A stretch of 64,000 nt of DNA from Anoplolepis gracilipes (GCF_047496725.1 NC_132978.1:12519001-12583000); one strand, 5' to 3'; shown: positions 39,786 through 52,674, counted from the stretch's first letter. Numbers and translations: made by a program. Notes: generated from the letters alone by a model not told the origin.

Positions 39786-42700
39786 GCATTCTTTATAATC
39801 CTTTATATTAAATTAAAAAACAAATAACATTTTTGGTATAAAGTTATATATGTTTATCGTAACCGAAAAAAACGTAATATTTATACACGATAATTATATA
39901 ATATCAAGTTTACAACATCAACATCAAAGACACAGAGAAGTTGCAAACGCACCTCAAGCACTCAAACACTCATCACACACTCGTAACTTCACAATTAGTA
40001 GGTAAGTAGAAGATAAAGTTGCATAATGTGTATCTTATAAGAGAAACTTTGTTTTCAACAATGAACTCATACAAAAGGTGTAAAAAGATGAGTGATCATG
40101 ATCGCGATATGATTTTTATCGACTTATAAAGTCGATTTAAATTTATTTTTTAATAGTATCGACGATGATTGTGTTTTGGAGTACTAAAAAATCTCTTCCT
40201 TTGAATAAAATAGGCGTTTCTTATTCGTTTTTTGTACACAACAGTGATAGCATGCACGCATGCATACATACAACATGCAAGCACACACTTGCACTTATTT
40301 CCTTGGATTACGGATAATCCAAGTTTGTGTAAGGAATATTGAATAAACGCCAATTCTTTTCCCGCGTAATTGTTTTCTCCTTTATGCGCCACGATAAAAT
40401 TGATTAATGTCAATCATGAAATTATGATAAGGATGGAATAATAATGCAAAAAAAACGTACTCAAAAACGCGCGTACCTTGCTCAAATCTAAAGGATTATC
40501 ACTCAAGTGTACTACAGCACCAGGATGGGTCTTTCTAGATCTGAAAAATATATATATGTATATACACACATGAAAATCATTAGATTGTGTTATTGTGAAA
40601 CGTATATATGAAACACTTGCAAGCTTTAAACATTAGGTTTCATTACAGTTTTAGCTCATGATTGTACTTTTAGCTTAGATATTACGCTATTTTTTTTTTT
40701 TTTTTTTAAATGTGCCGATGATGTCTTTATATGTATATAAAAAATTGGACACTATATAATATTTTTACCAAACATGGTAAGAGAAAATTATAGTTAATTA
40801 ATAGAAAGAATAAATAATAAAGCATTCTCCTAAATAATTATAATTGATTAACGGTTCCATTGTGTTATTAATGTCGATAAATCAAGAATAGAAATATTAA
40901 GCTTTATCGGTAGTGATAAATTTTTGGAAAGTCAGAGGAAGGGAGGATACGCTTATATAAATTATTTTAAGTGTCTCGCTATTGGGAATTACTTGTGACT
41001 AATTATTCATTAATCTAAAATCTAAAGTAACAGCACGTTTTTGTAATCTTATAGAATACTCTTGGAACGACGGTATTTATTTATTAATTTAATTAAATAT
41101 TCTGTGGCGAGCCCTCCTATAAAAAAAGAAATTTATATTTATATAAATAAATCAGTATTCTTTATACTGTCAAACAATTGTTAATTGTGTCAATTTCCGC
41201 GACTTATATAATTTAACTAATAATTTTTAATTTTTCGTTAAAATATCAAGTCCCAATGGTGGTACACTTATAATGAGCACCCCTATATTATCACTGCCAC
41301 ATTCACATCTATGTGTCTACAGTCAGGCACAATAAAGAACTACATGTCTTTAATGCGTCAGTTCCTTTTAGTGTTAAAAAACATAGTATAGTTTTTGTCG
41401 GAGATAAACTCCACACGAATTATCCGTCCATCAAAATTTAGTTAATTCATACATTCACACATTTAGGACACAATCTTGAGCAACACATTCGTTACAGGAA
41501 TTAGTGGAAACGGGATTTGAAAATATTACTCTTTTCACTCATCTTTTTTTGAAAAACATTTTTAAGAAATATTCTCTCGCGGAAAGATATAAAGAAATAT
41601 AAATCTGTTACGTAAACTTGTTGTGTAAATAGATTACATAGCGGATGTATGCTTCTCATTTTCGATTTGAAATATTCTCTAAGTCTCCGTAATCCGTATC
41701 CATTGTTAATATGTAATAAGTTTATTGGAATTGAATTTAAGAAGGTATATTTTTTCACATCGAATAATCCGACAGTAGATAAAAAATTACAGTAGTTTAT
41801 TGTAGAATATTTCAAACAGAGAGAAATATGTGCGCGCATACTCCGATATATTCTCTAATAGAAAATCAAGTGCCAATAGCTTTTATTATTTCAAAATAAA
41901 TTTTTTATCGTACGTTGCTGTTTCTCTTGCAGCGTGTCTTTCGTTGTTTATGCTCGTTCTGGTTTGAAGAAAAATTGCATTAACACAATACCTAATCACA
42001 ACCAAGTGCTAAAAAAAAAGTAGAACAAATTTACATCATATTCAACATCATTTCACTCCCTATTTAATAGAAGTCTTCTCGCTGAAATCAATTATGTTGT
42101 AAGTGGCAGTTAATTTTCAAATACTTACCTTAAAGCAATAACAATTTTAAACGTGTTTATATGTGCGTAATTAGAATTTATAAAGATCGGCATGTATTGT
42201 GTTTTACACGCATTCATGGACAGATTGCGTTTATACAAATATATCGACACGCGCTGCTACTCTCTTTACTTCTTAGTTGCTCAAATATGTGTGGTGTTTA
42301 GCAAACAATTTATGTACTTACACTTCAATAGCCTTGTTCCAGTTAATTACATATCCGGATAGAACGAACGTTTCAATGTGCAATATGTGAATATTTCCTC
42401 GTTCCGTCCCGATATACAACCATTTACTTTGAAGCGGTAGATGAATGCAAGTGATTCTGTTAAAAACGAATTAACACTCGTTATCCAGAAGTTCAAATGC
42501 TCGTAAAATCTCTCGATTATTTTACATTCTACTCTAAAAGATATTATTATCATGCGTGATTAAAGACTTCGTATTTATGTAATATTTAATGTATTATAAA
42601 TCGTGAAATTCTCTAATGGCGAGAGAAAATTCAAAGCGAAAAATGTCCCTCGTGTTAAGAACTGACCTGTCTCTTTGAAACTTGAGACTTTGCACCACTT

Positions 42701-45700
42701 GCGGTATCTTCTGACGGAAGTTCCATAAATGCACGGTGTCGTCCGCCGTAGCGGACACTAATGCCCCTTCGTTGATCAAGAACTGTAATTGTACTACAGC
42801 CGCACCTCCCTCATGCTTAACGTGTGCATCTACACCTGGTCTACCCAAACTGTTTTCATAGCATCAAATTATAATTCAGGAAAAAATACAAATCTCTGTG
42901 TGTATCGATTGCAAACTTTACCTGGCCAATTATAAAATATATCTTTAATAAATTATAATTTACACAATTACAATTCGTATAAATTTATAATAAAAAAATT
43001 CTCTATATTTAAATCATATAAGTTTATTTAAAAAAAAAAAAAAAAGAAACCGCATGTGAAATGTATTATAAAAATCGCATAAAGGTTGCACAAAATATTA
43101 TTAGAAAATTCTTGCCGATTCATTAATTCTTCCGCGTCCAAACTCTTTTAAACGCAAAACGTAAAAATTTCATCTAAAATTGACAGTGCGGTTAAAATTT
43201 TTCCGTTTATAGTTTATCGCGGTAGTTAGTATGCCCATCGAACTGTGATGAGCATCTATTATATCTTCACTTTGGCCATGATAGATCAATGAAGTCACTG
43301 ACGTGTAAAAACACACGGTCGAAGAGCCACGAACCGACAGGACCGTGTAATTAAACCGCTAAAATTGTACAAACCCATTGACTTCCGAAATTTTGTAAGG
43401 TGATGTAAAAACGTTAACGAATATAGTTATGCTTTTTATTTCCGCGAATGTAAAATTTTCAGCGTCACATCATTATCTTGTGATATTCACTTTGAGAACA
43501 GAATTGCGTGGCACAGTGAATACATTTATAGCAAAAAACGATCGAGAGAAAACTCCACAATTATATTCGATGCAATGTAATATATAAAAAGAAAGCAAAA
43601 AAACAAAAAAGGAAAATTGAATTACGTTGGATACAATACTAATGGATTTATCCATTATGTTGCGTCTTTTTAATTGCGCCTTGCATTTCTCTTCTTTCAA
43701 AGAGTTTAATTACGGGATACCACCCGTATTAACGATAACGTCAAAGGATACATTCTGAGGGATCCTGATTTAGTGCCAATAGCTAGGAGCCTTTGAACTG
43801 GGTCGAATGCCAATGCTGTCGGCTGATGCGGGAAGCCGTGTCTGAATGTCTGTAACATAAAAGGCGTCCGTTTCATGCCATCTTTCCCGCTTTAGTCGCC
43901 TGGAAGACTATTCATCCCCGCAAGGGGTTGCGGAAATATATCAAGAGGAAAGGGGGGGGGGGGTATTGTTTCACGGGCTCCTATTGTGTGTCTCGTGGAC
44001 AACCTGGCTACTGCTAATTTTATACCTTTGTTATCCTGATACATAAATGTTACTGTATTGTCTATATATTGCAAGTATTTAAAGCCAGCTTCATCGGGCA
44101 TTATCCTGACTTTCAATAAAAAGTCTATCGTCATTAGGGAGGCTTGATATCGATTGATGTGCGGAAATGAGTATATACTCTTTTTTTTTTTTTTTTTTTT
44201 TTTTTTCTCTCCTCTCCAAAGAAATTTCTCTCTTATTTCAAGAGAAATAAAGTATCTTTTACTTTATGGACATAAAACTTATATCTCGCGTAAAGTAACG
44301 CGACATACGACGCTACGCGCTATATGCCGATATATAGGATATCGAGGCTTATACGCCTTCTCTTCGCGCAGGAAACTTATCTTAAAACTTCGCTTCGCTT
44401 TACCGTGCAAAGCGGAGGATGAGGTAATCTTATGAAATGGAAGATGCGGCACTTTGCCGCGAGCTTTTCGCAAACTTGCTCTCGCGTTGATCCACCGCAA
44501 TATATCAGCACCGTTCTTAAAGTCAAAGCGTATACTCGCCTGAAATACTCGGCTGAAATAAAAAAACCAAAAAAAGGATTTAAAGACTTATCGCGTTCGG
44601 GATCGACACTCTCGTAAACGCGAGTTGGGAAACTTGGTGCAAGGCTAACCGCGAGCGCGGCCGACCGCCGATTGAAGAGGAGGATAACAACATATAGGAC
44701 GACGGATATATGTCTCGGGATCGATTTTGGTGCAACGGGACTCCGCCGCTGCTTTTCGCTATTGGTGAAAACTGCCCTCGTTCCATTTCACCGGCCGCCG
44801 ACAAAATAGGTTGAAATACGGCGAAAGTTACGAGCGTCCAGCAGCAACTTACCTTACTCCGTTTCACGATTTCGCAAGTCTCCAGAGACTCTCCCACGCG
44901 CAATTTCCTTCTGGGCCAGTTTGCCAGACCACTGACAGATTCAGTGTCAATATTGTTTTAGCCGAGAAATTACGTCGGAATAAAGAGATTACGCAAGACT
45001 TAGAAATCAGTATCGAATTGAAAATAATCGCGACAAAGAAAACTTGAAACTTTATTTAATTATATGCATACGCGCGATATATCTCGTTCAACACATCTAC
45101 TTTAAATTTGATAACAGTTACTTTTTTTTACACATTTCAAATATTTTATCGATTCATTGTACAAATGAACTTAGGTGAAAAATTACATCAATTAGGATTG
45201 GATCGCTTATATTTTCTGCGAATTAGAGCTAGAATTTGTCGGCAAGCTGTCGCGTGCGCGAAAAAAAGTACTATTGCATGAGGAAGCAAAGCGAAACTAT
45301 CGACTTGTAATTCTAAAAAGATACGTTATATTTTAAAAAAATTATCGGCGTTTAACCTTTTTTCTTTTTTTTTTTTTTTGCTTGAAAATCCACGCGCTTT
45401 TACAAAGAAATAGATTGAGCGCCGAGTATGTAAAAAAGAAAAAAAAAAAAAAAACAAAGAAAGAGTCTTTCCATTTTGAACAAATTTTTTGCGGCTATAG
45501 CAATTAATCCGCTTACAGAGCGGGTTCAGATTATTATCGGGTAGAAAGCGTTTCACTCGATCGTGTTATGGCGTGATGATTGCATTGTAATTTGTGACGG
45601 CCGGACGCCCAGCGCCTGCAGGTGCGGCAATCCGATCGACACATATGCGCTGCAGGGCAATCTACTCTGCGGCGCACAAGAACGTTGCAGAGAGGTTTAT

Positions 45701-48558
45701 TAACTTTATAAAATAAACCTTATAAAATAAAAGGAAGATAAATCAAATAGACGGAACAACTCTTCTATTATTTGTAAAATTTTCGGAACCTTTAAGACTC
45801 TGCGAATGAAACAATAGGATTTAGTAATGGCGAAGTCATTTTTATACAAATTATAGCAAAAAACGTAATCGTTTTGTCAAAATCTCGATTTTATATAAAT
45901 CAATAATATGGAATTAAATAAAAGCGACATTTATTTTATTATTAAATTTTAATATATCTAAGAAATTAATTCTGAGAAATCTTAAGAAATTAATATATTC
46001 TTTATATTCTATATGAGTGTAATTAAGTGTATATTAATTTATCTTTCCTCTTTCTTAATTCATAATATTATGTTAAAAGAAGATAACTTTATTCAATATA
46101 ATATTTAACTGTAAAAAGTCAGTCAAAATCGATCCGACGTGTTAATTATATAACAAGAGCGCAATAGATCAATAAATCTTATATAGATTTTATAGATTTT
46201 TTTATACAGGTTTTCTCTCTGAAATATTCTTTTATCACATCACATAAGTGTGTTGACACACATTAATAAAATTTTCTTTAAATTGTCACTATTGTTTCGT
46301 AAATATCATATAATTAGAGCCTTATTTATTCGATTGAAAATATCTTGATTGCTTACGTTGTCTTTGAAACGCAATTAAGAGTGCAATGGGACGAGGACAA
46401 AATTGATGTTCGGTCTAGTCCAAGAATTACGACAATGCGCATATAGGCGATATAGCGAAATGATAGATACGGCGAAATGTACACGCGTAGCCCACAGCAT
46501 CAGCTCAATATCAAGGTTGCTATCAATTTTCCGCTAGTGAAAACTTTGGCGCGCGTGCGTCAGCTTTCACATTCTGCTTTTTCTATACCGCTCTTTTTTT
46601 CTATAACATATACTAACTAATACAAAATAAAAGAACGCGTTAGTCTGTTGTAAGCTGCAGCGATATTCTGAAAGTAAACCGTTTTTCTAGTAGAAAATCG
46701 GATAGAGCAGATAATTACTAATTAACTTATGTAATTTAATTTAATTTATATAAATTTGTCTATTCTAAAACGATAGAGTAATACAAAATATGTGAATAAA
46801 TAAATATTCAGAAAATTGTACATAATTTTGCTTTCCAGTCTTTCTCGAGTTTAATTTTAATCGTACCGATAAATTCTTGCAAATACAACAATAAAAAGAA
46901 ACTATCGGTTAGATGGAAATGGATATTCTGAAAAATTCTATACATGTATAATATGCATAATTTGAAAACCGCAGTTCGAGGGAAAAATTAAAAAATATTG
47001 CAGGTAAGCCCTGGTATTGCATTTGCATCACGGGCAAGCTTAAATTTATTCATTTTTGCATTCTATTATACGAGTGCTAGCGCAGCTGCAACGCCAGGGG
47101 TCATTATTTCTGCCTTGCTGACAGATTCAGATACGCGCGTGCTCAAATGAATGTGTATGTCGCGACGTAATTTCTAATTTCTCGTAAGGTTCTCGCACCT
47201 TTCAGTACCATAATTCGTTTTTACGCCCCTGTCACAGCCGTGCGTGTACGGCATAATTTGTTGTTTTCTATGTACGGCATGTCCGCTTTACGGGAAAAGA
47301 TTACGGTAAAAAACTACGTGTATGATAAGCGGTTAAAAAAAAGTTATCTCTTAAAATAGGTAGAAAAATGCGCGTTTTTCATAAATTTATACGCTTCATT
47401 TATTTTACTTTTATTAGAGTTTCAATGTAAAAGTTTACTGCAAAAGAATTTTAGGACAATCAAATCGTTATTGTCATAAAAGAGCCTTGTACAGTTAAAG
47501 CCGAAGCGAGTTACGAGGTCGCTGTTTATCTATGCGTTCGATCATTGGCAGATAGTTTTGGATACATCACACAATGCACAATTTCTTGGCAATATTACCT
47601 ATAGCTACAAATTCACAAGGGCGGGTCATCATAACTTCCAGTGTATTGACAGATCTGTCACATGCCTCTTCCATAAATTGCCTTTATTGGAAATATAACT
47701 GGTACTTCTCGATATTTTATTGCTGGTGTGAAATTTATTTATAAAAAAAAACCGATGATAAATTTTAATTATCGTAAATTTATACGTATTCATTCATACA
47801 TATACCAATTTCATGTTCTTGCAATTTGTTGAAAATGTGTATGCAATATAATAAAAAATGTTGAACAATGAAATAAAACAAATATTCGTAAAAATGTATA
47901 AAAAACTTTCAAAGTTTTATTTACTTTTTTATATCATTTTCTCTGATACTTTAAAGATATAATTAACGATACTTTATAGATATAACTGTAAAAAAAAAAA
48001 ACATAATCTTTAATCAAATATATTCACGTTTAATCCTCTGTATGTGAACTTTCTCTGTAGAATATTTTCTGCAACGCTAAAGCTAAACTTCTAAACACCT
48101 GCAATCAATATTCATTAGGATGCTTTTGAATATATTAGAGCAACTCTGAAATGTTTGCTAGTGTACTGGACACCGTATATAAATGCCACACGTTGAACGA
48201 TAGGCCGCGATACGTGGAACAAATCGTCAGCAATTATACAGTGCATATATCAACATTTTTCTGCAAAAGAGAATTCTCTCTCCATTTTTTTATCATATTA
48301 TAATACATGTTATTTTTAATACAAATGCTATCCTTTTTTATAAATATCAATAAGAAAGTATAAGATGGAACACTGATTTATCTTTTTTTTTATTCCCCGA
48401 CAAAACTAAATTATCTAATAATTATTTAACACTAAGAAAATTCGCGAGTTGTTAATTATATTTTATATATAAAAATGTTGACGAGAGAAATATATATATA
48501 TATGTCGAGTACGCGAAATTATAAAAATCGGTATATGGATTCGAATATCGTTCTTGTG

Positions 48559-48618
<60 letters not shown>

Positions 48619-49538
48619 TAAAAATAATAACCTTTATGTGATTATGTTCACTTAACGCATCGAGCGATGATTTCAGCAGAGACAAATGCAATATAACAAG
48701 CAGTGTATGTATCATATCACATATGATATAATGTGTATATATATAAGTTCGTGACTCGTTATGGAAATTATAATATCGTGATATTTACTGTAACTCTAAA
48801 TATTTAACGAATCGATTCTTAAGAATGCAATTATCTCGGATAAAAGAGCAATGTCTAAAAAAACCCAGCGTATTAATTAATTATTTGAAAAGAAATTGTT
48901 GGAACGCAACGAAGATCTTAGGAAAAATATTCCGTAAATAATTTGCGAAAATATCGCTAAAATATTGGCTAGTTTATTTAAATTTGATATTCGGAGAAAA
49001 GTCGTAAGAGAAAATAGGGAAAGGTCGAGAAAATGAATTGCCATCGATCGCGTGAGACGTATAATCAAATACGTAGCGTACAACGTATAAAACGCCTGTA
49101 ATCGGCATTGCCGTATCCGTATTCTCTCGTGCGCTCCTTGAAATATCTACATATCGTTATCTGTTCCTCTCTCGAGACCTAACGGATATTCGCACGAACG
49201 TGTTACCAAAGTGCGATAGTACTCGATATCAACTTCACAGTTACGAACAACTCGTTCGAGTAAATAGACAAGGCAGTTTTGGCGCACGAACTTGACGAGC
49301 TAGATAGGGCGATATCTTGTGTGCAACGTATAGCGAGTATCGACAACTACCGAGATGTTTACGTTCTTCCTGGGGCTTATGTACTCGGAAGTAGACAACT
49401 TGAGTTTTTTTGAGAGTTTACGAGCTGTCTTGTTTAGGGACTTGTCTTTCGTATTTGTGTATTTCGTAAACGAATCAATCACAGGACGATTTTAGAAATA
49501 TTTAACATTGTGATAAATAACAAATATACACACATATA

Positions 49539-49579
<41 letters not shown>

Positions 49580-50101
49580 AAAATTTATTTATGTATTATT
49601 TATATTTATGTATATTTATCTAAAATTATTTCAACATATTTAATGCGAAATGAATTTTTAAAGAGTTACAATAGCTCTCGATGATGTTCAATTAATCGTT
49701 TAAAAAGACAATTCAAGGAACAAAAAATTCCAATTAAAACGGAACATTCTAAAAAGTTTTTATTTCATCTTTTTTTTTTTAGATATCACATAAAATATCG
49801 ATTAAAACATAAGTAATTGAATTTTTCTAATTGTAAGCATAAGATAAATTGAGAGATTCAAATTTTATCTAATTGTATTATTCTTTTTTTCTTGATCGCG
49901 TTATATAATAGATGCACGATAAATTTTATACACGTTTAAGTCTGATTAAACCTATTATTATCTACTCATTAGCGACATGCTTTTTTTATAGTTGACCCCA
50001 TAAAATTTTTAGTTGTACGACTTGTATCGTTTAATTGTTAAGCATCACGAAAGAGAATTGTGGAAAACAGAGATTTTATTTCTCGTGATATATTCGAAAC
50101 T

Positions 50102-50158
<57 letters not shown>

Positions 50159-50432
50159 CACGTTATTAGATTTTTCAAAAGATTTCTTGTTCGACGTGTA
50201 AAAGTTTGTGAAAAATGCTAAACAGCAGATTATCGACAGGTCCACTTTACATAATTAGGGCAAACGGGGAATACTATGAATGCTAGGAGGCACTTGCCGT
50301 ATCGGTACTGACCTTCTTAACTTGAAAGTGCTCCGGCCTCAAGTTCTCGACGATCTCTTGGTCGGTTTTGACGGGTTGCGGGACCGACGACCGGAACCCA
50401 TCGAGTACACCCTTGATCGTGAACTTCTTCAT
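18000..50432 (-). CDS. tomosyn: Tomosyn (syntaxin-binding protein 5), 22 exons
   Basis: Tomosyn binds syntaxin/SNAP-25 and restrains SNARE-driven vesicle priming and release at synapses and in secretory cells. Coding exons on the minus strand, 5' to 3': 50432-50313, 43849-43752, 42849-42667, 42456-42322, 40540-40477, 39117-38913, 38820-38745, 38634-38477, 38213-37922, 37695-37452, 37212-36962, 36607-36418, 31499-31224, 30706-30190, 23201-23085, 22714-22595, 22444-22319, 21884-21678, 21539-21431, 18719-18624, 18482-18358, 18253-18000. All junctions are GT-AG with matching phase; the sum is 3963 nt, 1320 residues plus stop. The start MKKFTIKGVLDGFR is typical of the family. Residues ~45-630 carry the first WD40 (Lgl-like) propeller (LGRPGVDAHVKHEGGA, WHHEGKQFMCSHTDGS). 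A low-complexity linker spans ~635-960, then a second propeller region (LRPLIDVDFLPLIDLR). The last ~65 residues form an R-SNARE motif with the zero-layer Arg in VVERGEKL, ending KYKDKKWYQL. Intron 1 is 6.5 kb. Its promoter is shared with MTG1. The two long linker exons (13, 14) are the least certain. Confidence 0.95.
20343..20443 (-). other. Candidate alternative exon in tomosyn intron 19
   Basis: On the minus strand a 33-codon open stretch (readable part RKFEIHRVDLGKVPKPDIY) is preceded by a pyrimidine-rich tract ending in GTAG and followed by CAG-GTACTT. Its 3' end has the same phase as exon 19, so it could splice into exon 20 in frame (AG plus G giving Arg, then IAKTLCF). Its 5' phase does not fit exon 18, because a stop lies just upstream. 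It would need another partner exon, an alternative start, or may be a decayed duplicate. Confidence 0.3.
22085..22215 (+). repeat. Dispersed intronic repeat, copy 1
   Basis: The block starting ttttcacatatgacactttt and running through attgttattgttacaatttt is about 85-90% alike (by eye) to 24284-24415. It lies in tomosyn intron 17 and is probably a mobile-element remnant. Confidence 0.75.
24284..24415 (+). repeat. Dispersed intronic repeat, copy 2
   Basis: This is the direct-repeat partner of 22085-22215, in tomosyn intron 14, with the same order of words (cacatatgacacttttaata, gtgacgctattgtgg, ttgttattgttacaatttt). Confidence 0.75.
25127..25238. repeat. 112-bp perfect palindrome with (TA)n centre
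   Basis: The left half starts atatgtataatatcaaacaat-like sequence at 25127 and runs through caattttctg into (TA)n. The right half is its exact reverse complement, ending at 25238. The arms are 56 bp each without a spacer. Such an element is cruciform-prone and may be the end product of a small palindromic insertion. Confidence 0.85.
25685..25988 (-). other. Candidate alternative linker exon of tomosyn
   Basis: A 189-codon minus-strand frame (25988-25419) begins right after a strong acceptor (pyrimidine-rich, ending tttgtag) and encodes a Gly/Ser/Asn-rich segment followed by DEEINMQVSRKGVTLDQRHP. If entered in phase 0 from exon 13 and left at CAGG-GTATAA (25685), it is 304 nt long and rejoins exon 15 in the correct phase, as an alternative to exon 14. 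Read to its stop at 25419 it would instead give a truncated tomosyn lacking the SNARE motif. It could also be chance in a GC-rich, repeat-containing patch. Confidence 0.3.
31500..36417 (-). other. Tomosyn intron 12 (4.9 kb), microsatellite-rich
   Basis: This is AT-rich intronic DNA with (TA)n at 31579-31629, 32137-32165, 33867-33916 (followed by TG) and 34658-34714, and (GA)n at 32237-32278. No open frame or RNA gene stands out. Confidence 0.6.
34658..34714. repeat. (TA)n tract
   Basis: This is an almost pure TA run of about 57 bp in tomosyn intron 12. Confidence 0.95.
38247..38298. repeat. (TA)n tract
   Basis: This is a TA run about 35 bp upstream (gene sense) of the acceptor of tomosyn exon 9. 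Its length could affect splicing of that short intron. Confidence 0.93.
40541..42321 (-). other. Tomosyn intron 4 (1.8 kb)
   Basis: This is AT-rich sequence with a 15-20 bp T run near 40691. The open frame at 41501-41839 shows no domain, and nothing else supportable is seen. Confidence 0.5.
48565..48615. repeat. (GA)n tract
   Basis: This is an uninterrupted AG run in tomosyn intron 1. Confidence 0.94.
50104..50156. repeat. (TA)n tract
   Basis: This is a pure TA run about 160 bp inside intron 1 from the first coding exon of tomosyn. Confidence 0.94.
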
Positions 50433-50669
50433 CGCGTCTGCCAAATAGGGTCGACCACTCGGGGGGGATCACATGTGCAATCGCGCCGTTCGTCCCTCCG
50501 ACAGTTCGTCCGTCCGTCCGTCCGTCCGTTTTACGTTCTCTACGAAATCACGGCCGGGATTTTAAGATTTAGGCTCCTCGTCTTCTCGGCTCTTCAAAAC
50601 GAGCTCAAGCTCGTTCACGGAAATCCAGTGACATATTCGCTCTCTTTCTCTCTCCTCTGCCTCTCTCTA

Positions 50670-50711
<42 letters not shown>

Positions 50712-51684
50712 CCTCTTGGTACGGGTCGACTCTCCCGACACGGTGGACGTTGCTCTGTCGCGGAGCCGATCCTCTACATCTTGACAGTACGTGTCAGCGG
50801 TACCTCGATGTTGCAAACGTGTGCTCGCTCGCTCATTGACGCACCAAATCTCCAGGTATACAGGTATCTCGAACGCGCACGAGGACGACGACGATTTATC
50901 GGTCAACGCTTTTACGCCGAGCGCGAACGCGGCCGAGACGTGGCGAGAATTGTTTTCGTAGTTGACGGCAATGCGGTGTTGTTTAATCGCGCCAGGATCA
51001 ATAACTGGCAACAGGCTCATGTGGACTTTCGCACGGTTGCGAGTGCGAGCTACGCAAGCGTAGTACTGACAACACGCGGTCGCGCAATCGCGTGCGAATC
51101 GCGCGCGCGATTGGTTAGACTGATTAACGCGTCGTCTGCTGTGCTTGCGAGTTGGCTTTTAAGCTACTTTACATGTTAAAAATAAGCAAACCTTACGCGA
51201 GATGCTGATCGCATTATTCGAAAGCTAAATAATCGATACTCTGTTATTCAGCCTGTGAGTTATATAATTACAAATAAACGTTTCGCAATCTCGTTTGACA
51301 GAATTTTATGTTTTCATGGAAATGTACCTTTCCGCGTAGCTCACGTTGGTTCACGTGTACGTGTATTGTTATTTTGACTTGACTAAACTACCGATAACCT
51401 CAACGCTGACATTTTTATACTTTTGGATTGATATCAATTAATATTCGATTTACGATTTTGACATAAATCTTGCAAATTATTTCTAGGTATATCTCGGCAT
51501 AAACGGAATATATTTTTTATTTTATTTTTATTTCGTTCGTGCAACTATCAATTATCAAGCATTCAAACATGTGATACTTATACAAATTTTAATTTTTAAT
51601 CAATTATGTATTGATGTTTCAGAATTTATGGGAGAACTGACTATTTGAAGACATAACAAGGGCATACGTCAAAACTGCAGTACG
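50433..51684. promoter_or_regulatory. Shared CpG-rich promoter of tomosyn and MTG1
   Basis: This 1.25-kb region lies between two divergent start codons. It is CpG-rich from about 50433 to 51180 and has repeated cgtccgtccgtc near 50505-50530 and a (CT)n/(GA)n tract at about 50640-50710. A 299-codon plus-strand frame (50280-51179) spans tomosyn exon 1 and this region and reflects high GC, not a gene. Closer to MTG1 the DNA turns AT-rich. A candidate 5' UTR acceptor (tgatgtttcag, ending 51622) precedes a six-codon upstream ORF (ATG at 51628, stop at 51646-51648). Confidence 0.6.
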
Positions 51685-52674
51685 ATGACAAACACGGGAG
51701 GTAAAGTAGTCGCTAATTTGCGACACAAGTTTGTATTTCCAAAGGCAATACGATGGTTCCCTGGGCATATGACGAAGGGTTTGAAACAGATGCAGCAACG
51801 ATTGAAAAATGTCGATTGCGTTATAGAGGTTCACGATGCACGAATACCAATTTCCGGACGTTATGCGGATTTTAGCAGGACTTTGACAGGCTTGAAACCA
51901 CATATACTTGTATTGAGCAAAAGGGATCTAGCAGATACAAGATATTCAGAAAATATAGTCTCTACACTGAACAGAGAGGGCCTATCCAATATCATATTTA
52001 CAAATCTCAAGGATGAGCAATGCAAACACATGAAGAAAATCTTACCTTTAGCTAAGAAGTTAATATCTAATTCAACGCGTTATAATAGAATAGAGGCAGA
52101 GGCTTATTCCATAATGGTTATTGGTGTGCCCAATGTTGGAAAGTCCTCTCTAATTAATCGTTTAAGAAGCAATCACCTTAACATGGCCAAGGCTACTCAT
52201 GTCGGCGCAGAAGCTGGTATCACACGTTCTGTATTGACCCACATAAAAATATCGGAAGATCCATTAGTATATCTCTTTGATACACCGGGTATTTTAGCTC
52301 CTTCTATTAATGACATTCATGCTGGTTTTAAACTGGCTTTAGCAGGATGTTTACAAGATCATGTGGTAGGATCAGAAGCACTTGCTGATTATTTACTGTT
52401 TTGGTTAAATAAGAATGGCCGATTTGAATATGTAGAAAAGCTAGGTTTGCCAGAACCAAATGATAATGTAATACATGTGCTTACATTTATTGCTGCAAAG
52501 TTTAGAAAAACTATAACAGTAAGAACCTTTGATAGACAAATAGTAACTATGCCAAATTTACAATTTGCAGCAGAATATTTAGTCAACTTATTTAGAAAAG
52601 GAGAGTTGGGATCTTATTGCTTAGATATAGATTTAATAGAACCGTCACAGGAATGCGATATTAGATTAGCTTAA
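51685..52674 (+). CDS. MTG1: Mitochondrial ribosome-associated GTPase 1
   Basis: MTG1 is a GTPase needed for assembly of the mitochondrial large ribosomal subunit, on the matrix side of the inner membrane. The gene is a single 329-residue exon, close to the usual animal length of about 330. The family hallmark, a circularly permuted G domain, is plain: the G4-type motif SKRD (residues 78-81) comes before G1, GVPNVGKSS (147-155), and G3, DTPG (199-202). The N-terminal RWFPGHMTKGLKQM block (~23-36) and VIEVHDARIPISGR (~46-59) are also characteristic. G4 is SKRD rather than NKxD, a tolerated variant in the YlqF/MTG1 group. The start at 51685 gives a short basic leader suitable for import. It diverges from tomosyn and is followed by a small minus-strand ORF. 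Confidence 0.96.
   Translation: MTNTGGKVVANLRHKFVFPKAIRWFPGHMTKGLKQMQQRLKNVDCVIEVHDARIPISGRYADFSRTLTGLKPHILVLSKRDLADTRYSENIVSTLNREGLSNIIFTNLKDEQCKHMKKILPLAKKLISNSTRYNRIEAEAYSIMVIGVPNVGKSSLINRLRSNHLNMAKATHVGAEAGITRSVLTHIKISEDPLVYLFDTPGILAPSINDIHAGFKLALAGCLQDHVVGSEALADYLLFWLNKNGRFEYVEKLGLPEPNDNVIHVLTFIAAKFRKTITVRTFDRQIVTMPNLQFAAEYLVNLFRKGELGSYCLDIDLIEPSQECDIRLA

Larger units (their letters stand above)
43850..50312 (-). other. Tomosyn intron 1 (6.5 kb) with GC-rich patches
   Basis: The first intron contains a minus-strand 80-codon frame at 43892-44134 (MPDEAGFKYLQYIDNT readable, interrupted by a G9-10 tract), possibly a transposon relic. It also has poly-T at 44181-44206 and GC/CpG-rich patches at 44.3-44.9 and 45.5-45.7 kb that could be enhancers or an alternative promoter. 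Simple repeats are (AG)n at 48565-48615, (TA)n at 49532-49575 and (TA)n at 50104-50156. No conserved gene is nested here. Confidence 0.5.

Noticed and set aside
50280..51179. 299-codon plus-strand frame as a gene
   Set aside because: It runs antisense through tomosyn exon 1 and the CpG-rich promoter, with low-complexity Ser/Leu runs from a CT repeat and no domain.
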